DNA of 64,000 nt from Thermoanaerobaculia bacterium (GTDB taxonomy: Bacteria; Acidobacteriota; Thermoanaerobaculia; Multivoradales; J023). Below, piece by piece: positions 38,047-48,278 of the stretch. The notes beneath the pieces were generated by a model, which worked only from the letters and a program-made list of their open reading frames with translations, ran no database searches and was not told the origin of the DNA. Each line of letters starts with the position of its first letter. Position 1 is the stretch's first letter. The stretch is taken from positions 124,001 through 188,000 of the forward strand of contig JAUIJL010000016.1 of the NCBI GenBank assembly GCA_030431255.1. The letters run 5' to 3'. A program made the translations under genes and the position numbers.

Positions 38047-40178
38047 CCGAGCCGAGCGCCTTACATCCCGCGTTGGCCTACCATGTGGTCAACACCCTGC
38101 AATGGCCGGATCTGAGACCTTTGCAAAAGGCGAGCCTGGGACCCTTAGTGGCCGGTGAGCACGCTCTGCTTTTGGCTCCCACCGCCGGCGGCAAGACCGA
38201 AGCGGCGATCTTTCCCCTCCTTTCGAGGGTGCTGTCCGAGGATTGGCAAGGCTTGTCGGTGCTCTATATTTGCCCGATTAAAGCCCTGCTCAACAACCTG
38301 GAGCCGCGGCTCCGGCACTACGCGGAGCTGGTGGGACGCCGAGTTGCCTTATGGCATGGCGACGTCACCGATTCCGAGCGTCGACGGATCGTGCGCGAGC
38401 CACCGGATCTACTGTTGACGACTCCGGAGTCGATCGAGGTGCTTCTGGTGTCGAAGCGCACGGATCCGAGTCACTTCTTCAGTCGTGTACGGGCGGTGGT
38501 GGTCGACGAAATCCATGCCTTCGCCGGCGACGATCGGGGTTGGCACCTGCTTTCGGTGCTCGGTCGCGTGGAAGCGCTGACCCCGAAGACCCTTCAACGC
38601 ATCGGTCTTTCCGCCACGGTCGGCAACACGGACGAGCTGCTGGAATGGCTGGCCGGGTCGAGCGAAGGGCCTCGCCGGGTAATCCGTACCCCGCCTTCAC
38701 CGGATGGCGCGCCGGCAGTGGAGCCCGACGTGCAGCTGGACTTTGTCGGCAGCCTCGACAACGCCGCTCTGGTCATCAGCCGGCTGCACACGGGTGAAAA
38801 ACGGCTGGTTTTCTGCGACAGCAGAGCACGGGTGGAACGGCTGTCCGTGGCGCTCAAAAAACTCGGTATCACCACCTATGTCAGCCACAGCTCGTTGTCG
38901 AAAGACCAACGGTTCGTGTCGGAGCGGGCCTTTGCCGAGGATCGGGATTGCGTCATCGTCGCCACCAGCACCCTGGAGCTGGGCATCGACGTGGGCGATC
39001 TCGATCGGGTGATACAAATCGACTCGCCGCCGTCCGTCGCGTCCATGTTGCAGCGCATGGGTCGCACCGGCCGACGCCCGGGCACGGTGTCTAATTTCTT
39101 GATCTTGGCCACCACCGACGGCGCCTTAGCCCAAGCGGCCGGCCTGCTCGAGCTGTGGCATCGAGGATTCGTGGAATCGGTCCAGCCGCCCGTCCGCCCG
39201 CTCCATCTGCTGGCCCAACAGCTGATGGCGGTGGCACTGCAAGACGGCGGGGTGGGTGAGGCGGATTGGCCCGGTCGGCTCCTGGGTCTGCCGGCGTTTT
39301 CAGACCTCGACCCGGGTGACGCCTCGAGGGTGGTGGAGCACATGCTCGAAACCGGCATCCTGTTTTCGGATCAAGGCATCCTCTGGTTCGGTGTCGAAGG
39401 CGAAGAAGCCTTCAGACGGCGCAATTTCCTCGAAGTCTTGAGCATCATCACCAGCTCGCCGGTGTTCCGGGTTTTCCACGGCAGGGAAGAGCTCGGCACC
39501 GTGGATCGAGGATCGCTGATGCTCGAAGAGCTGCCCCGGGGTCTATTGCTCGCGGGCCGCACCTGGGACATCAAATCCGTCGACTGGCGCCGACAACGTC
39601 TCTTCGTGCAAGCCGCCCGCCGCCTCGGCAGATCCCTATGGCGCGGCGAGGGGCGTCCACTGCATTTCGAGCACTGCCGGGCGATTCGCCGAGTCCTGAG
39701 CGACGAAGCCCGCCCACCAGGGCTCTCCCGCCGGGCCGACGAAGCCCTCGAAGAGCTCCAGCTCAACCATCCCTGGCTGCCAAACGCAGATGCCGACTCC
39801 ACAGTGCTCGCCATCGACCAAGCGAAAGGAGTCGCTTGGTGGACCTACGCCGGGCTCGCCGCCAACACCGCCCTGGCCGACGCGCTTCGAGCCCGAACCG
39901 ACGCCCCGATCCGTGCCGACAATCTGGCGATCGTCTTCGATGGCTTGGACAATCCGGGAAGAGCTCTCCCGTGGGTCGAGGCCGTCACCTCCGAGCCCGC
40001 GACCAACCTCCGCCCGCGGATTTCCCAGAAAGCCGTGGAAGGGCTCAAATTTTCCGTCTGCCTACCGAGCCGGCTCGCAGTCGAGATGCTGGCCGAACGG
40101 GGAACCGATATCCGAGCCCTGGAAGCGATCGTCGGCGCGACCGTCCGGGTGTTCCGGACGGTTGGAGACTCCTCCTGA
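38043..40178 (+). CDS. brxHI: BREX ATP-dependent helicase BrxHI (Lhr-like SF2)
   Basis: LLLAPTAGGKTEAA, VVVDEIHAF (DEIH), RIGLSATVGNTDELLEWL, LELGIDVGDLDRVIQID, MLQRMGRTGRRPG; GTGA overlap with brxD. Confidence 0.9.
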   Translation: MTEPSALHPALAYHVVNTLQWPDLRPLQKASLGPLVAGEHALLLAPTAGGKTEAAIFPLLSRVLSEDWQGLSVLYICPIKALLNNLEPRLRHYAELVGRRVALWHGDVTDSERRRIVREPPDLLLTTPESIEVLLVSKRTDPSHFFSRVRAVVVDEIHAFAGDDRGWHLLSVLGRVEALTPKTLQRIGLSATVGNTDELLEWLAGSSEGPRRVIRTPPSPDGAPAVEPDVQLDFVGSLDNAALVISRLHTGEKRLVFCDSRARVERLSVALKKLGITTYVSHSSLSKDQRFVSERAFAEDRDCVIVATSTLELGIDVGDLDRVIQIDSPPSVASMLQRMGRTGRRPGTVSNFLILATTDGALAQAAGLLELWHRGFVESVQPPVRPLHLLAQQLMAVALQDGGVGEADWPGRLLGLPAFSDLDPGDASRVVEHMLETGILFSDQGILWFGVEGEEAFRRRNFLEVLSIITSSPVFRVFHGREELGTVDRGSLMLEELPRGLLLAGRTWDIKSVDWRRQRLFVQAARRLGRSLWRGEGRPLHFEHCRAIRRVLSDEARPPGLSRRADEALEELQLNHPWLPNADADSTVLAIDQAKGVAWWTYAGLAANTALADALRARTDAPIRADNLAIVFDGLDNPGRALPWVEAVTSEPATNLRPRISQKAVEGLKFSVCLPSRLAVEMLAERGTDIRALEAIVGATVRVFRTVGDSS
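40093..40168. repeat. 76-bp direct repeat, copy 1 (3' coding end of brxHI), containing a 9-bp dyad at 40140-40162
   Basis: ccgaacggggaaccgatatccgagccctggaagcgatcgtcggcgcgaccgtccgggtgttccggacggttggaga; one mismatch to copy 2. Confidence 0.95.
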
Positions 40179-40324
40179 GGAAGGTTTCGTTGATCTGGGG
40201 AGCGACGGAGGTCTCGGCAGTGTCTCCAGACCACGGCAGATCGGCCAGCCCCTTTCGCTCTCCGGACCACCCGGAATTTGGGCACATCGCGATTCAACTG
40301 GACCCCTGAGCTTGACATTAACGC

Positions 40325-40352
40325 TTGACTTTCTGGAAATGGCGTCTATGAT
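40325..40352 (+). promoter_or_regulatory. Candidate sigma-70-like promoter upstream of the tyrosinase gene
   Basis: TTGACT-16 nt-TATGAT; about 180 nt upstream of the ORF start. Confidence 0.45.
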
Positions 40353-40531
40353 GGATGACAAGAATCATTCATAGGAAAGCCTCCATCCGGAAAGTCACTT
40401 TCTGGCGATGCCTGGAAAGGTGTTCTTCTCGAAGAAGACGAGTGATGTTGCACGGATGTAGATGGAGTCGTCGAAAAACGGTTTCTGACGGGATCCGGGC
40501 CCGAAGCTACCCACGGTAGGAAGGTGTCGGT

Positions 40532-43500
40532 ATGTGTCAACGAAGAATGGAAATATTTCTTGTGCCTCTATATTTGCTGTGGGTCCTTTTAATTCCGACC
40601 TCTGTGATCGCACAAGCGGACCTCTATATAAAAGATACCCCAGCGGACTTGGGAGTCGAGCCGAATTCAGACACCGGGGCGATGTGGGTCAGCGAGGATA
40701 TCTGGGTGCGCCGTTCGCCGGATCCCGGATATCAGGCGACGCCCTTTCCGGAAGTCTCGCCTTCCTGGACGCCCTTGCCCCATCAGGATCCGGAATATAG
40801 GGATCCGATTTTCAGTGTGCCGAACTATGTGTATGTCCGGGTGCGAAATCGCGGCACTGCCGCTTCCTCTGGCACAGAGCGCCTGAAGCTTTACTGGGCC
40901 AAGGCGTCCACCGGGCTGGCGTGGGATAGCCAATGGGTGGACTATCTGGACTCGACCTGTGGCCCTACTCAGCTCTACGGCGCCGAGGTGACCAAGCCGC
41001 GTAAGAATGCTGCCACGGCCACGGCTGCCGAACGAAACGCCTATCGCGATGCGATTCTCGATATAGGTACGCTGCCTGCCTTTGTTTTTCCCGGCAGTGT
41101 GAGCTATTGGCACAAGCAGGACGAGGTGCACGAGAACGGTCCGAGCAATCGGCATCTCACACCTGCTTTCCTGCCCTGGCATAGGGAGTTCATCAATCGT
41201 TACGAAGTGCTGCTGCAAAAGGCCGATCCGACGGTCAAGCTGCTCTATTGGGATTGGACCACGGATCCGGAGAATTCCACCGGAGGCTTCAATTTCTTCA
41301 CCTCCTCGTTTATGGGGGCCTCTGGGTTTGGGTCGGGCGTTCCTGTGTCCATTGGCGCGCCCTTTGATCCGGCGCTGGCACCGCCCGCGGTAGCCCGCAA
41401 GTTGAGAGCCATCGCGCCACCCGCGGGCCCCGACGCGGGCTTGCTCGCCAACGCGAGCTATCCGCTCTTTTGGTCCGATAATGAGTTTTCTCACCATAAT
41501 GGATCCCATACCTATATCGGGGGAAATGTGCTTCCGGTCGGCAATATGAGCATGGTTGCCGACGCCGCCGAGGATCCTTTCTTCTTCCTATTGCACGGCA
41601 ATGTCGACCGACTCTGGGCCCAATGGCAGCGCGACCCCTCCGCTCTTTCGCGCCTGGAAAGCGCCACCGCCTACGACGGTCACTCGAGCAATATCAACAT
41701 CACCACCGTGATGGGGCCCTGGGACGGCACGGGCAGCATTCAGCCCTGGACCACCGGCGGTGGGCAGATCGTCAGCAAGACGCCGAAAAATCCGTCCGTG
41801 GTCTCGCCGCCGATCTACGACACGGCACCGCTGGTGGTGCCGGTCTTGGCGCCGGGGGAGGCTGTGATACTTCAAATCCCCTGGTATCCCCCAGATCCCG
41901 CGGATTTTTCTTGCTTTGGTCCTACTGACTTTGACCATTTCTGCCTCTTGGCGCGCGTCGAAACGTCCACTAGCGCTCCCTTCGGAATGACCTTCCCCGA
42001 GGGCACCTCGGTCTACACCAATACCCGCAACAACAACAATATCGCCTGGAAAAACCTTTCCGTGGTCGATAATTTTGCCGGTCCGCTGGGCCTCATCGGC
42101 CTATTCATACGCAACGTCCACGCCGAGCCGGCGACCACCGGCTTGGTGTTCACGGAAGTCGAAGGCGACGCTTTGCCGTTCTTGGACGTCGGCAGGATCA
42201 TCGTCGAATTAGGACCCGAGCTCTTCGAGCGCTGGATGGCAGGCGGGGCCCTGGGGGAGAACGTTCGGACGGTTCAGGGAGAATATTTCGCGGTTGAGCT
42301 GTTGGCCGCCGAGGCCGCCCTGCGCAACATCACCCTGGAGGGTGCCGCCACTTATCCGGTGGCTGTCCGTTTTGAGCTTGCCGAGAAATACTTATCCCCT
42401 GGACCGCGGCCCCTGTGGGATATCGTTCAGGTGGGTTCCCCGGACGATCCGGAAGAGATTATCGGCGGCAATCGTTACCAGCTGGACTTCCAAAAGCTGC
42501 GTTTGATTCCGCGGGGCTCGCAGTGGCGCTTCCGGGATCGGGGTGAAGATCCAGGGGCCGATTGGACGAGTGTCGAGTTCGACGATACCGATTGGCGCAC
42601 GGCCCGGGGCAGCTTGGGCTTCGGCGACGCACCGGATACCACCCTCGACGGGGGGCCGGTGGCGGCCCGTCATTCAGCCACCTATTTCCGACATACGTTT
42701 GAGGTGCAGAATCCGGCCTTCTACGATGATCTGCTCTTGCGCCTGAGGCGGGACGACGGTGCGGTGGTCTATCTCAACGGCAGCGAAATCTACCGGGTTC
42801 ACATGCCGGACGGCCCACCCACCTACGGGACACTCGCAACCCGGGATGTAGACGGGCTCGAAGAGGAGCAATATTTCTCGATTTCGGTGACGAAGCACCT
42901 GAGTCTGCTGAATGCGGGGGAAAACGTGGTGGCGGTGGAGATCCACCAAGCGAGCCCGGGGAGCGATGACCTGAGCTTCGATCTCGAGCTCTGCGCCAAC
43001 AACTTGGTCAGCCGCTTCCCGCCGGATCTCCGCTTTGATCCTTCCGTGCCCTCTCTGGTGCAGGTGGGGGAGGAGATATCGATCACCATTGAAGCTGCGG
43101 ATCCCGATCCCAAGGGCACTATCGCCAGCGTCCAACTGCTGGCGGATGGTGAGCTTGTGGGAATGAGCGATGCCGCTCCCCATACGTTCCCATGGTCGGC
43201 GCAGCCCTTGGGTATTCGTCGATTACAGGCCACGGCCATAGATGGGGACGGGGAGACGGCATCCGTGGATGTCACCCTTTCGGTGGTGAGCAACGCGCCG
43301 CCGGTCGCCACGCTGCTCGCGCCGTCGGATCATGAATCCTTCCAGGCCGGCGAGCCGATCCAGCTCATGGCCGAGGCATCGGACGTCGCCGTCGGCGAGG
43401 TCACGGCTTTGGAATTCTACGTGGTGAACATGCGCGACATCTTCACCACGACCCCTACCCGAGTGGGAGAGGTGACGCAGCCGCCCTATGCCATGGTGAC

Positions 43501-43675
43501 GGAGCTGGCCGATGCCGGGCATTACATGATCTACGCCGTGGCGATCGACGATCAGGGCTTGAGCAGCCAATCGAATCCCGCCCATATCCGCGTTGAAGCC
43601 ACGTCGTCTTCGTCCATCTTTGCCGATGGTTTCGAATCGGGCGATACGAGTGCATGGAGCAGCACGGCCCCCTGA
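40532..43675 (+). CDS. Secreted multidomain tyrosinase / polyphenol oxidase-like copper protein
   Basis: CuA-like YWHKQDEVHENGPSNRHLTPAFLPWHREFINRYE; CuB-like FSHHNGSHTYIGG...EDPFFFLLHGNVDRLWAQWQ; signal peptide; Ig-like C-terminal repeats. Confidence 0.85.
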   Translation: MCQRRMEIFLVPLYLLWVLLIPTSVIAQADLYIKDTPADLGVEPNSDTGAMWVSEDIWVRRSPDPGYQATPFPEVSPSWTPLPHQDPEYRDPIFSVPNYVYVRVRNRGTAASSGTERLKLYWAKASTGLAWDSQWVDYLDSTCGPTQLYGAEVTKPRKNAATATAAERNAYRDAILDIGTLPAFVFPGSVSYWHKQDEVHENGPSNRHLTPAFLPWHREFINRYEVLLQKADPTVKLLYWDWTTDPENSTGGFNFFTSSFMGASGFGSGVPVSIGAPFDPALAPPAVARKLRAIAPPAGPDAGLLANASYPLFWSDNEFSHHNGSHTYIGGNVLPVGNMSMVADAAEDPFFFLLHGNVDRLWAQWQRDPSALSRLESATAYDGHSSNINITTVMGPWDGTGSIQPWTTGGGQIVSKTPKNPSVVSPPIYDTAPLVVPVLAPGEAVILQIPWYPPDPADFSCFGPTDFDHFCLLARVETSTSAPFGMTFPEGTSVYTNTRNNNNIAWKNLSVVDNFAGPLGLIGLFIRNVHAEPATTGLVFTEVEGDALPFLDVGRIIVELGPELFERWMAGGALGENVRTVQGEYFAVELLAAEAALRNITLEGAATYPVAVRFELAEKYLSPGPRPLWDIVQVGSPDDPEEIIGGNRYQLDFQKLRLIPRGSQWRFRDRGEDPGADWTSVEFDDTDWRTARGSLGFGDAPDTTLDGGPVAARHSATYFRHTFEVQNPAFYDDLLLRLRRDDGAVVYLNGSEIYRVHMPDGPPTYGTLATRDVDGLEEEQYFSISVTKHLSLLNAGENVVAVEIHQASPGSDDLSFDLELCANNLVSRFPPDLRFDPSVPSLVQVGEEISITIEAADPDPKGTIASVQLLADGELVGMSDAAPHTFPWSAQPLGIRRLQATAIDGDGETASVDVTLSVVSNAPPVATLLAPSDHESFQAGEPIQLMAEASDVAVGEVTALEFYVVNMRDIFTTTPTRVGEVTQPPYAMVTELADAGHYMIYAVAIDDQGLSSQSNPAHIRVEATSSSSIFADGFESGDTSAWSSTAP

Positions 43676-43712
43676 TCGAAGGTCGGAAACGCAAACATCA
43701 CGGAGGTCGATC

Positions 43713-46700
43713 ATGTTCGGATCTCGGCAGCTCTTTCCTCGTGCCCTTGGTTGGGCTTGCCTGCTGTGTGTGGCGATCTTGGCTTTCGGAAGCTTGATCG
43801 ATGCCGGGGAGGACGGCCTGATCTTCCGTGACGATTTCGAATCGGGCTCAGTCGGTGCCTGGTCCGAGGCCGTGGGTTTGGCGGATCCGGTGGAGAGTCA
43901 GGAGATCCATGGGTTTGTGTTCACCGCCGTGGCGGACGGCAGCGAGAAATACCTGCCCGAGGTGACGGTTTATGCCCGAGATCTCGCCACGGGCAACGAG
44001 ACCGATCGCCGATCGACCGATTGCCGCGGCCGCTTTGTGCTGCCGCAGATCCCGCCCGCCGACTATGAGATCTGTCTTGAGGCCCCCGGCTTCATCAGCA
44101 GCTGCTCGGGTCCGGTGACGGTCGATAATCTGACGGTCTTCCCGCAAGCCTATGAGCTGGTGCCGACGGTGGCTGTGGCCGAGGTGCTCTACGGCGCCGT
44201 CGCCTTGGCCGACGGCTCGCCCGCCCGTTTCACCGACGTCACCTTCGGGATCGACCAACAGGCTTCTGTGCAATTGATCGACACCGGGACTCAGCAGGTT
44301 GTGACGGAAGTGCCCGTAGGTTGCCATCAGCAATTTGTGATCAGCGGTTTCGAAGCCGACAGCCACTACGTGCTTCGAGCTCGCTATGCGGGTACCAGTG
44401 TCGATGTTCCCGCCACCTTCGATGGCACGCCGTCAGAGATGGTTCTGGCGAATCGACGGCCGGTGATCGAGTCGCTTTACGCGGCCGTCGGTGGTGTCGC
44501 TACCTTCCAACCGGCGGCCGGCTCCACCGTTCGGGTGATGCTTGAGAGCCGCGATGCCGACGCCGACTCGCTGACCGTACGTCTACAGACCGACCACGGT
44601 ATTCTCGTGCCTTTGCGCGGTGCGCCCTCGGGCGCCGAAGCGGATTGGACCCTGGATTCCCGGCTCGTCCGCCAGAACCTGTGGGCGTTGGTGGGCGATG
44701 ACTTTGGAGGCTACGCCCGGCAACGGTTGGATCTGATCACCGACCAGGGAATCCGTTTCGGGGGTCAGGTGCTCGATTCGGAAGGGCAGCCGATCGTCGG
44801 CGCCGAGGTGACGCTCGACGGCGAAGGCGGTGTCACCGACGAGCAAGGCATGTTCGAGATCCTACGCTTCAACGAAAGCCCGCGTTATCTGCTGAATATT
44901 CGCAAGAGCGGTTATCCCCTCTTGTCCCGGGTGCTCCTGCGGCCGGAGAACGGCCGAATCTATCGTCTGCAAGCCGCCCAGAGATTCGTCGCCGATCCGA
45001 AGGGCTCGATCCTGGTGTTGGAGGAGGGTGTGAAGAATCCCGCGCGGCTGACCATCCCGGCGGGAGCCCTGGTCTACGAGGACGGCACCCCAGCCACCGA
45101 GCCCGTCAACGTCTACCTTCGCACCCGCGACCTCAGCGACGTGGATAACGGCATGCCCGGCGACTACATGGGTCTCGACGAAGACGGGAACGAAGTGGCG
45201 TTGACCAGCTTCGGGGTGATCAGCATCACAGTAGAGGACAGCGCCGGCAACGAGCTCAATCTAGCACCGGGGCAGGGCGCGCAGATCGCCATTCCCATTC
45301 CCGAGAGCAAGCAGGGGTTGAGCTTGCCGACAACGATCCCGATCTGGATTTACGACCAGGCCCGCGGCCTCTGGGAGAGAGCGAGCGAAGGCTCTCGATT
45401 CGAGAACTACTACGTGGCCGTTGTTGATCATTTCTCCGAGATCAACGCCGACATCGAGCTGGTTAATTGGGCCTGTGTGCGGGTGTTGGTGGATACCTCG
45501 GTGCTCGCCCTGCCGTTCGATTTGCGGATCGAGGTGCCGAGCACCGGCGATGTGCTCACCCACACCGTCAGCGATCCGGTGAACGTGATCTACGCCCTAC
45601 CCCCTTCGACTCCGATCGAGCTGGTGGTGCTCGACGCCTCGGGTGTGCCGATCGAGACCAGTCGCCAGATGCTGAACACCGGAGCGTTCAATCCCGGCTG
45701 TGCGTGTCCTCCGGCCTATCCCTACAGCTGCTGCACCGCCCAAACCACCATGACCCTCGACGTCAAACCGTCTAGCGGCTTCCTGGAGTTCATCGGCACC
45801 GCCACGGAGGCCGAGGCCCTTTGGTACTACTCGGTGATCGACCCCGTGGCCGCGACCGGTGCGGGCACGATCAGCAGCTCGGGCACAGCGGTGACCGGAG
45901 TGGGTACCTCCTTTACCGGCTTCTTCACCGTCGGTGACCTGTTGCAGCCGGCCCCGACCTCCGGTGCCGGTACCGTGAGCAATACCGCCGGCTCCAACAC
46001 GGTTTCCTTGGACAGCGGCACGTTCCCGGCCGGCTTTTTCTTGGCGGGGGATATTCTACGGGCCGCGGGGCAGACCCGGGTGGTGATGGTGCCGGGCACT
46101 ACGAGCGTGACGACCAATTCCTCCTTCGATCCGCCCCTATCCAGCGCGTCCTATGAACGGCTGGAGCTGCGTCGCGTGTCTCTGGTTCCCAACGCCTTGT
46201 CACTCCAGGTCGATACCGCCTTCAACCATGCGCCCACAGGTGCGACCTACGAGAAGGTCGGAACCAAACCGACCCTCGCGGATTGGAATGCGGCCAACGG
46301 TCTAGCCGGGCCCCCAGATGCCGAGGCGGTCTATTACAACGCACCGGATCTGGGCTTCGGACGCTGGATGTCTTATAAGGTCACCGGCGCTGACGTGGCC
46401 TATTCGGTGGCCAACTACGGCATCCCGGGCATTGCCGATCCCAATGAGGTGACGTCGGCCAGGTTGGCGGCCATGGGCATCACGGATCTGCGGTTTGCCA
46501 CGGTGACCATGGAATACAGCGATCATCCGATCCTCAGTGGTGGTCGCTATACGAAGTTCTACGTCTACAACAACGTCGGCGAGCGGATCATCGCCGCCGA
46601 TCTCGACGGTGTGGTCCGCTACTTGCCGCACCTCTGTCTCGACTGCCACGGCGGCGAGCCCGACTCCTTCGATTCCCGGGGTGATGCAGGGGCCCATTTC

Positions 46701-47204
46701 CTGCCCTTTGATCTGCCCGCTCTGCGGTATTCCGGGCATCCGCTCTACACCCGGAGCGCCCAGGAGCCTCAATTCAAGATGCTCAACAGCGGCATTCTGC
46801 TCACCTCGCCGCCCCCCGCCCTGCAGGAGATGATCGAAGAATCCTACGGCGGCCCCAGCCTGCCCGGCGCCACCTTCGACGATACCTTCGTACCCAGCGC
46901 CTGGACCGGCAGCGCGAGCCAGATCGATCTTTACAACAAGGTGGTGAAGGTCTCCTGCCGGGGCTGTCACATTACCCGCGATGCACCGATCGATTGGGCC
47001 GCCTTTGATCCTGCTGGGCCGCCGCTGGGTTTCAAGGACTACGGGGGATTGAGCAAATACTTGACCTGCACCGCCTTAGCCATGCCCAACGCCAAGGTCA
47101 CCTACGACAACTTCTGGACCAGCAATCCGGAATTCCAACCCAACATCCTGGCCAACAGCGGCCTATTGGGTTGGTTGCCCACGGACGATTGTCCCGACTG
47201 CTGA
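43713..47204 (+). CDS. Secreted carboxypeptidase-regulatory-like repeat protein with C-terminal di-heme cytochrome c-type region
   Basis: CarboxypepD_reg-like repeats (IRFGGQVLDSEGQPIVGAEVTLDGEGGVTDEQGMFEI) and two CxxCH motifs (CLDCH 46635-46649, CRGCH 46956-46970). Confidence 0.8.
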   Translation: MFGSRQLFPRALGWACLLCVAILAFGSLIDAGEDGLIFRDDFESGSVGAWSEAVGLADPVESQEIHGFVFTAVADGSEKYLPEVTVYARDLATGNETDRRSTDCRGRFVLPQIPPADYEICLEAPGFISSCSGPVTVDNLTVFPQAYELVPTVAVAEVLYGAVALADGSPARFTDVTFGIDQQASVQLIDTGTQQVVTEVPVGCHQQFVISGFEADSHYVLRARYAGTSVDVPATFDGTPSEMVLANRRPVIESLYAAVGGVATFQPAAGSTVRVMLESRDADADSLTVRLQTDHGILVPLRGAPSGAEADWTLDSRLVRQNLWALVGDDFGGYARQRLDLITDQGIRFGGQVLDSEGQPIVGAEVTLDGEGGVTDEQGMFEILRFNESPRYLLNIRKSGYPLLSRVLLRPENGRIYRLQAAQRFVADPKGSILVLEEGVKNPARLTIPAGALVYEDGTPATEPVNVYLRTRDLSDVDNGMPGDYMGLDEDGNEVALTSFGVISITVEDSAGNELNLAPGQGAQIAIPIPESKQGLSLPTTIPIWIYDQARGLWERASEGSRFENYYVAVVDHFSEINADIELVNWACVRVLVDTSVLALPFDLRIEVPSTGDVLTHTVSDPVNVIYALPPSTPIELVVLDASGVPIETSRQMLNTGAFNPGCACPPAYPYSCCTAQTTMTLDVKPSSGFLEFIGTATEAEALWYYSVIDPVAATGAGTISSSGTAVTGVGTSFTGFFTVGDLLQPAPTSGAGTVSNTAGSNTVSLDSGTFPAGFFLAGDILRAAGQTRVVMVPGTTSVTTNSSFDPPLSSASYERLELRRVSLVPNALSLQVDTAFNHAPTGATYEKVGTKPTLADWNAANGLAGPPDAEAVYYNAPDLGFGRWMSYKVTGADVAYSVANYGIPGIADPNEVTSARLAAMGITDLRFATVTMEYSDHPILSGGRYTKFYVYNNVGERIIAADLDGVVRYLPHLCLDCHGGEPDSFDSRGDAGAHFLPFDLPALRYSGHPLYTRSAQEPQFKMLNSGILLTSPPPALQEMIEESYGGPSLPGATFDDTFVPSAWTGSASQIDLYNKVVKVSCRGCHITRDAPIDWAAFDPAGPPLGFKDYGGLSKYLTCTALAMPNAKVTYDNFWTSNPEFQPNILANSGLLGWLPTDDCPDC

Positions 47205-47361
47205 GCGAATCGACGAAGGTCGATACCGGCCGCGGCTCGGATCTTCCTCTAAGGCTTGCTCGGATCGCGGCTCAACCCGCAGGAGGTAGCCCGAAGTCTG
47301 CTGCCCCGTCGAGTTGACGGTTCTCGCCGTCGACCGAGGGAGAAGATTCCCGGCACCCTGT

Positions 47362-47437
47362 CCGAACGGGGAACCGACATCCGAGCCCTGGAAGCGATCG
47401 TCGGCGCGACCGTCCGGGTGTTCCGGACGGTTGGAGA
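47362..47437. repeat. 76-bp direct repeat, copy 2 (copy of brxHI 3' end), containing a 9-bp dyad at 47409-47431
   Basis: Same 76 bp as 40093-40168 with one T/C difference; flanking sequence unrelated. Confidence 0.95.
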
Positions 47438-47657
47438 TCCGTGAGATCGCTCTGAGGCTATCACCGTCGGTGGTGTATTCGCTGTTGTCAGGAACCTGAG
47501 CCGTGCTGATTCAAGTCGTGCTCGGCTCGACGTGATCCGGTAAGCTATTTGTGCAGACAAGATCGGGGTTGGTTCGGCGGCGGTTGGAAAGGCATCTGCG
47601 ATAGCTTTCCCGCTTCTAGAGTCAGACCGATGTGCTCGAGAATTCTCATAGGACAAC

Positions 47658-48278
47658 TTGAGGGAAGCATTGGTCATTTCAGACGACTCGGCGCGAGATC
47701 GGGAGTTCGGCCGTTTGTACCAAGCCTATTTTAGGCGGGTGTGTTTTTTCTATTCGAAACAAGGTTTCCCAGCGGCGCAGTCGGAAGAGCTGGCCCAAGA
47801 CGCTTTTCTCAATATCTACAAAGGTCTGGGCAACTTTCGAGGCGAGTCCAACATCGAAACGTGGATTTTCCGGATCGTCAGAAATACTTTGAAGAATAGG
47901 TTCCGCCAAGATCAAGCCCAGAGGCGAGGTGCGACCGAGGTGTCGATCTCGAGAAACGATGAAGAGTCAGGGGCTGTTGCGGAGGGACCGGTCGCGGTCG
48001 ATGACGGTTCAGAACCGGAGCGGGCCCTGCTTTCGGCAGAGAAGCTCCGCTTGCTCCAGGCGGCCTTGGCCGAGCTGCCACCTCAAATGCGGGAAGTGTT
48101 GACGTTGAGGCTCAGCAGCGGGTTGAAGTATCGAGAAATCGCCGAGAGGATGAATATATCCATCGACACCGTGAAATCGCACCTCTTTCAAGCCCGTCAA
48201 AAATTGAAGATGTCAGTGGGCAGCTACTTCGAAATCGAGCGGGATGACGATCAAGGGGGTGGCCATGGAAACGCGTAA
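47658..48278 (+). CDS. ECF-type RNA polymerase sigma factor
   Basis: FGRLYQAYFRRVCFFY...EELAQDAFLNIYKGLGNFRGESNIETWIFRIVRNTLKNRFR (region 2); ALAELPPQMREVLTLRLSSGLKYREIAERMNISIDTVKSHLFQARQKL (region 4). Confidence 0.92.
   Translation: MREALVISDDSARDREFGRLYQAYFRRVCFFYSKQGFPAAQSEELAQDAFLNIYKGLGNFRGESNIETWIFRIVRNTLKNRFRQDQAQRRGATEVSISRNDEESGAVAEGPVAVDDGSEPERALLSAEKLRLLQAALAELPPQMREVLTLRLSSGLKYREIAERMNISIDTVKSHLFQARQKLKMSVGSYFEIERDDDQGGGHGNA

Noticed and set aside
40169-47361. Search for integrase/transposase in the repeat-bounded segment
   Set aside because: Only the tyrosinase and di-heme genes are supported; no recombinase motifs seen, so it was not annotated as a mobile element.
47249-47677. 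Minus-strand 142-aa ORF and plus-strand 47256-47444 ORF around repeat copy 2
   Set aside because: Both are artefacts of the duplicated brxHI 3' end and adjoining non-coding DNA; no independent start or coding support.
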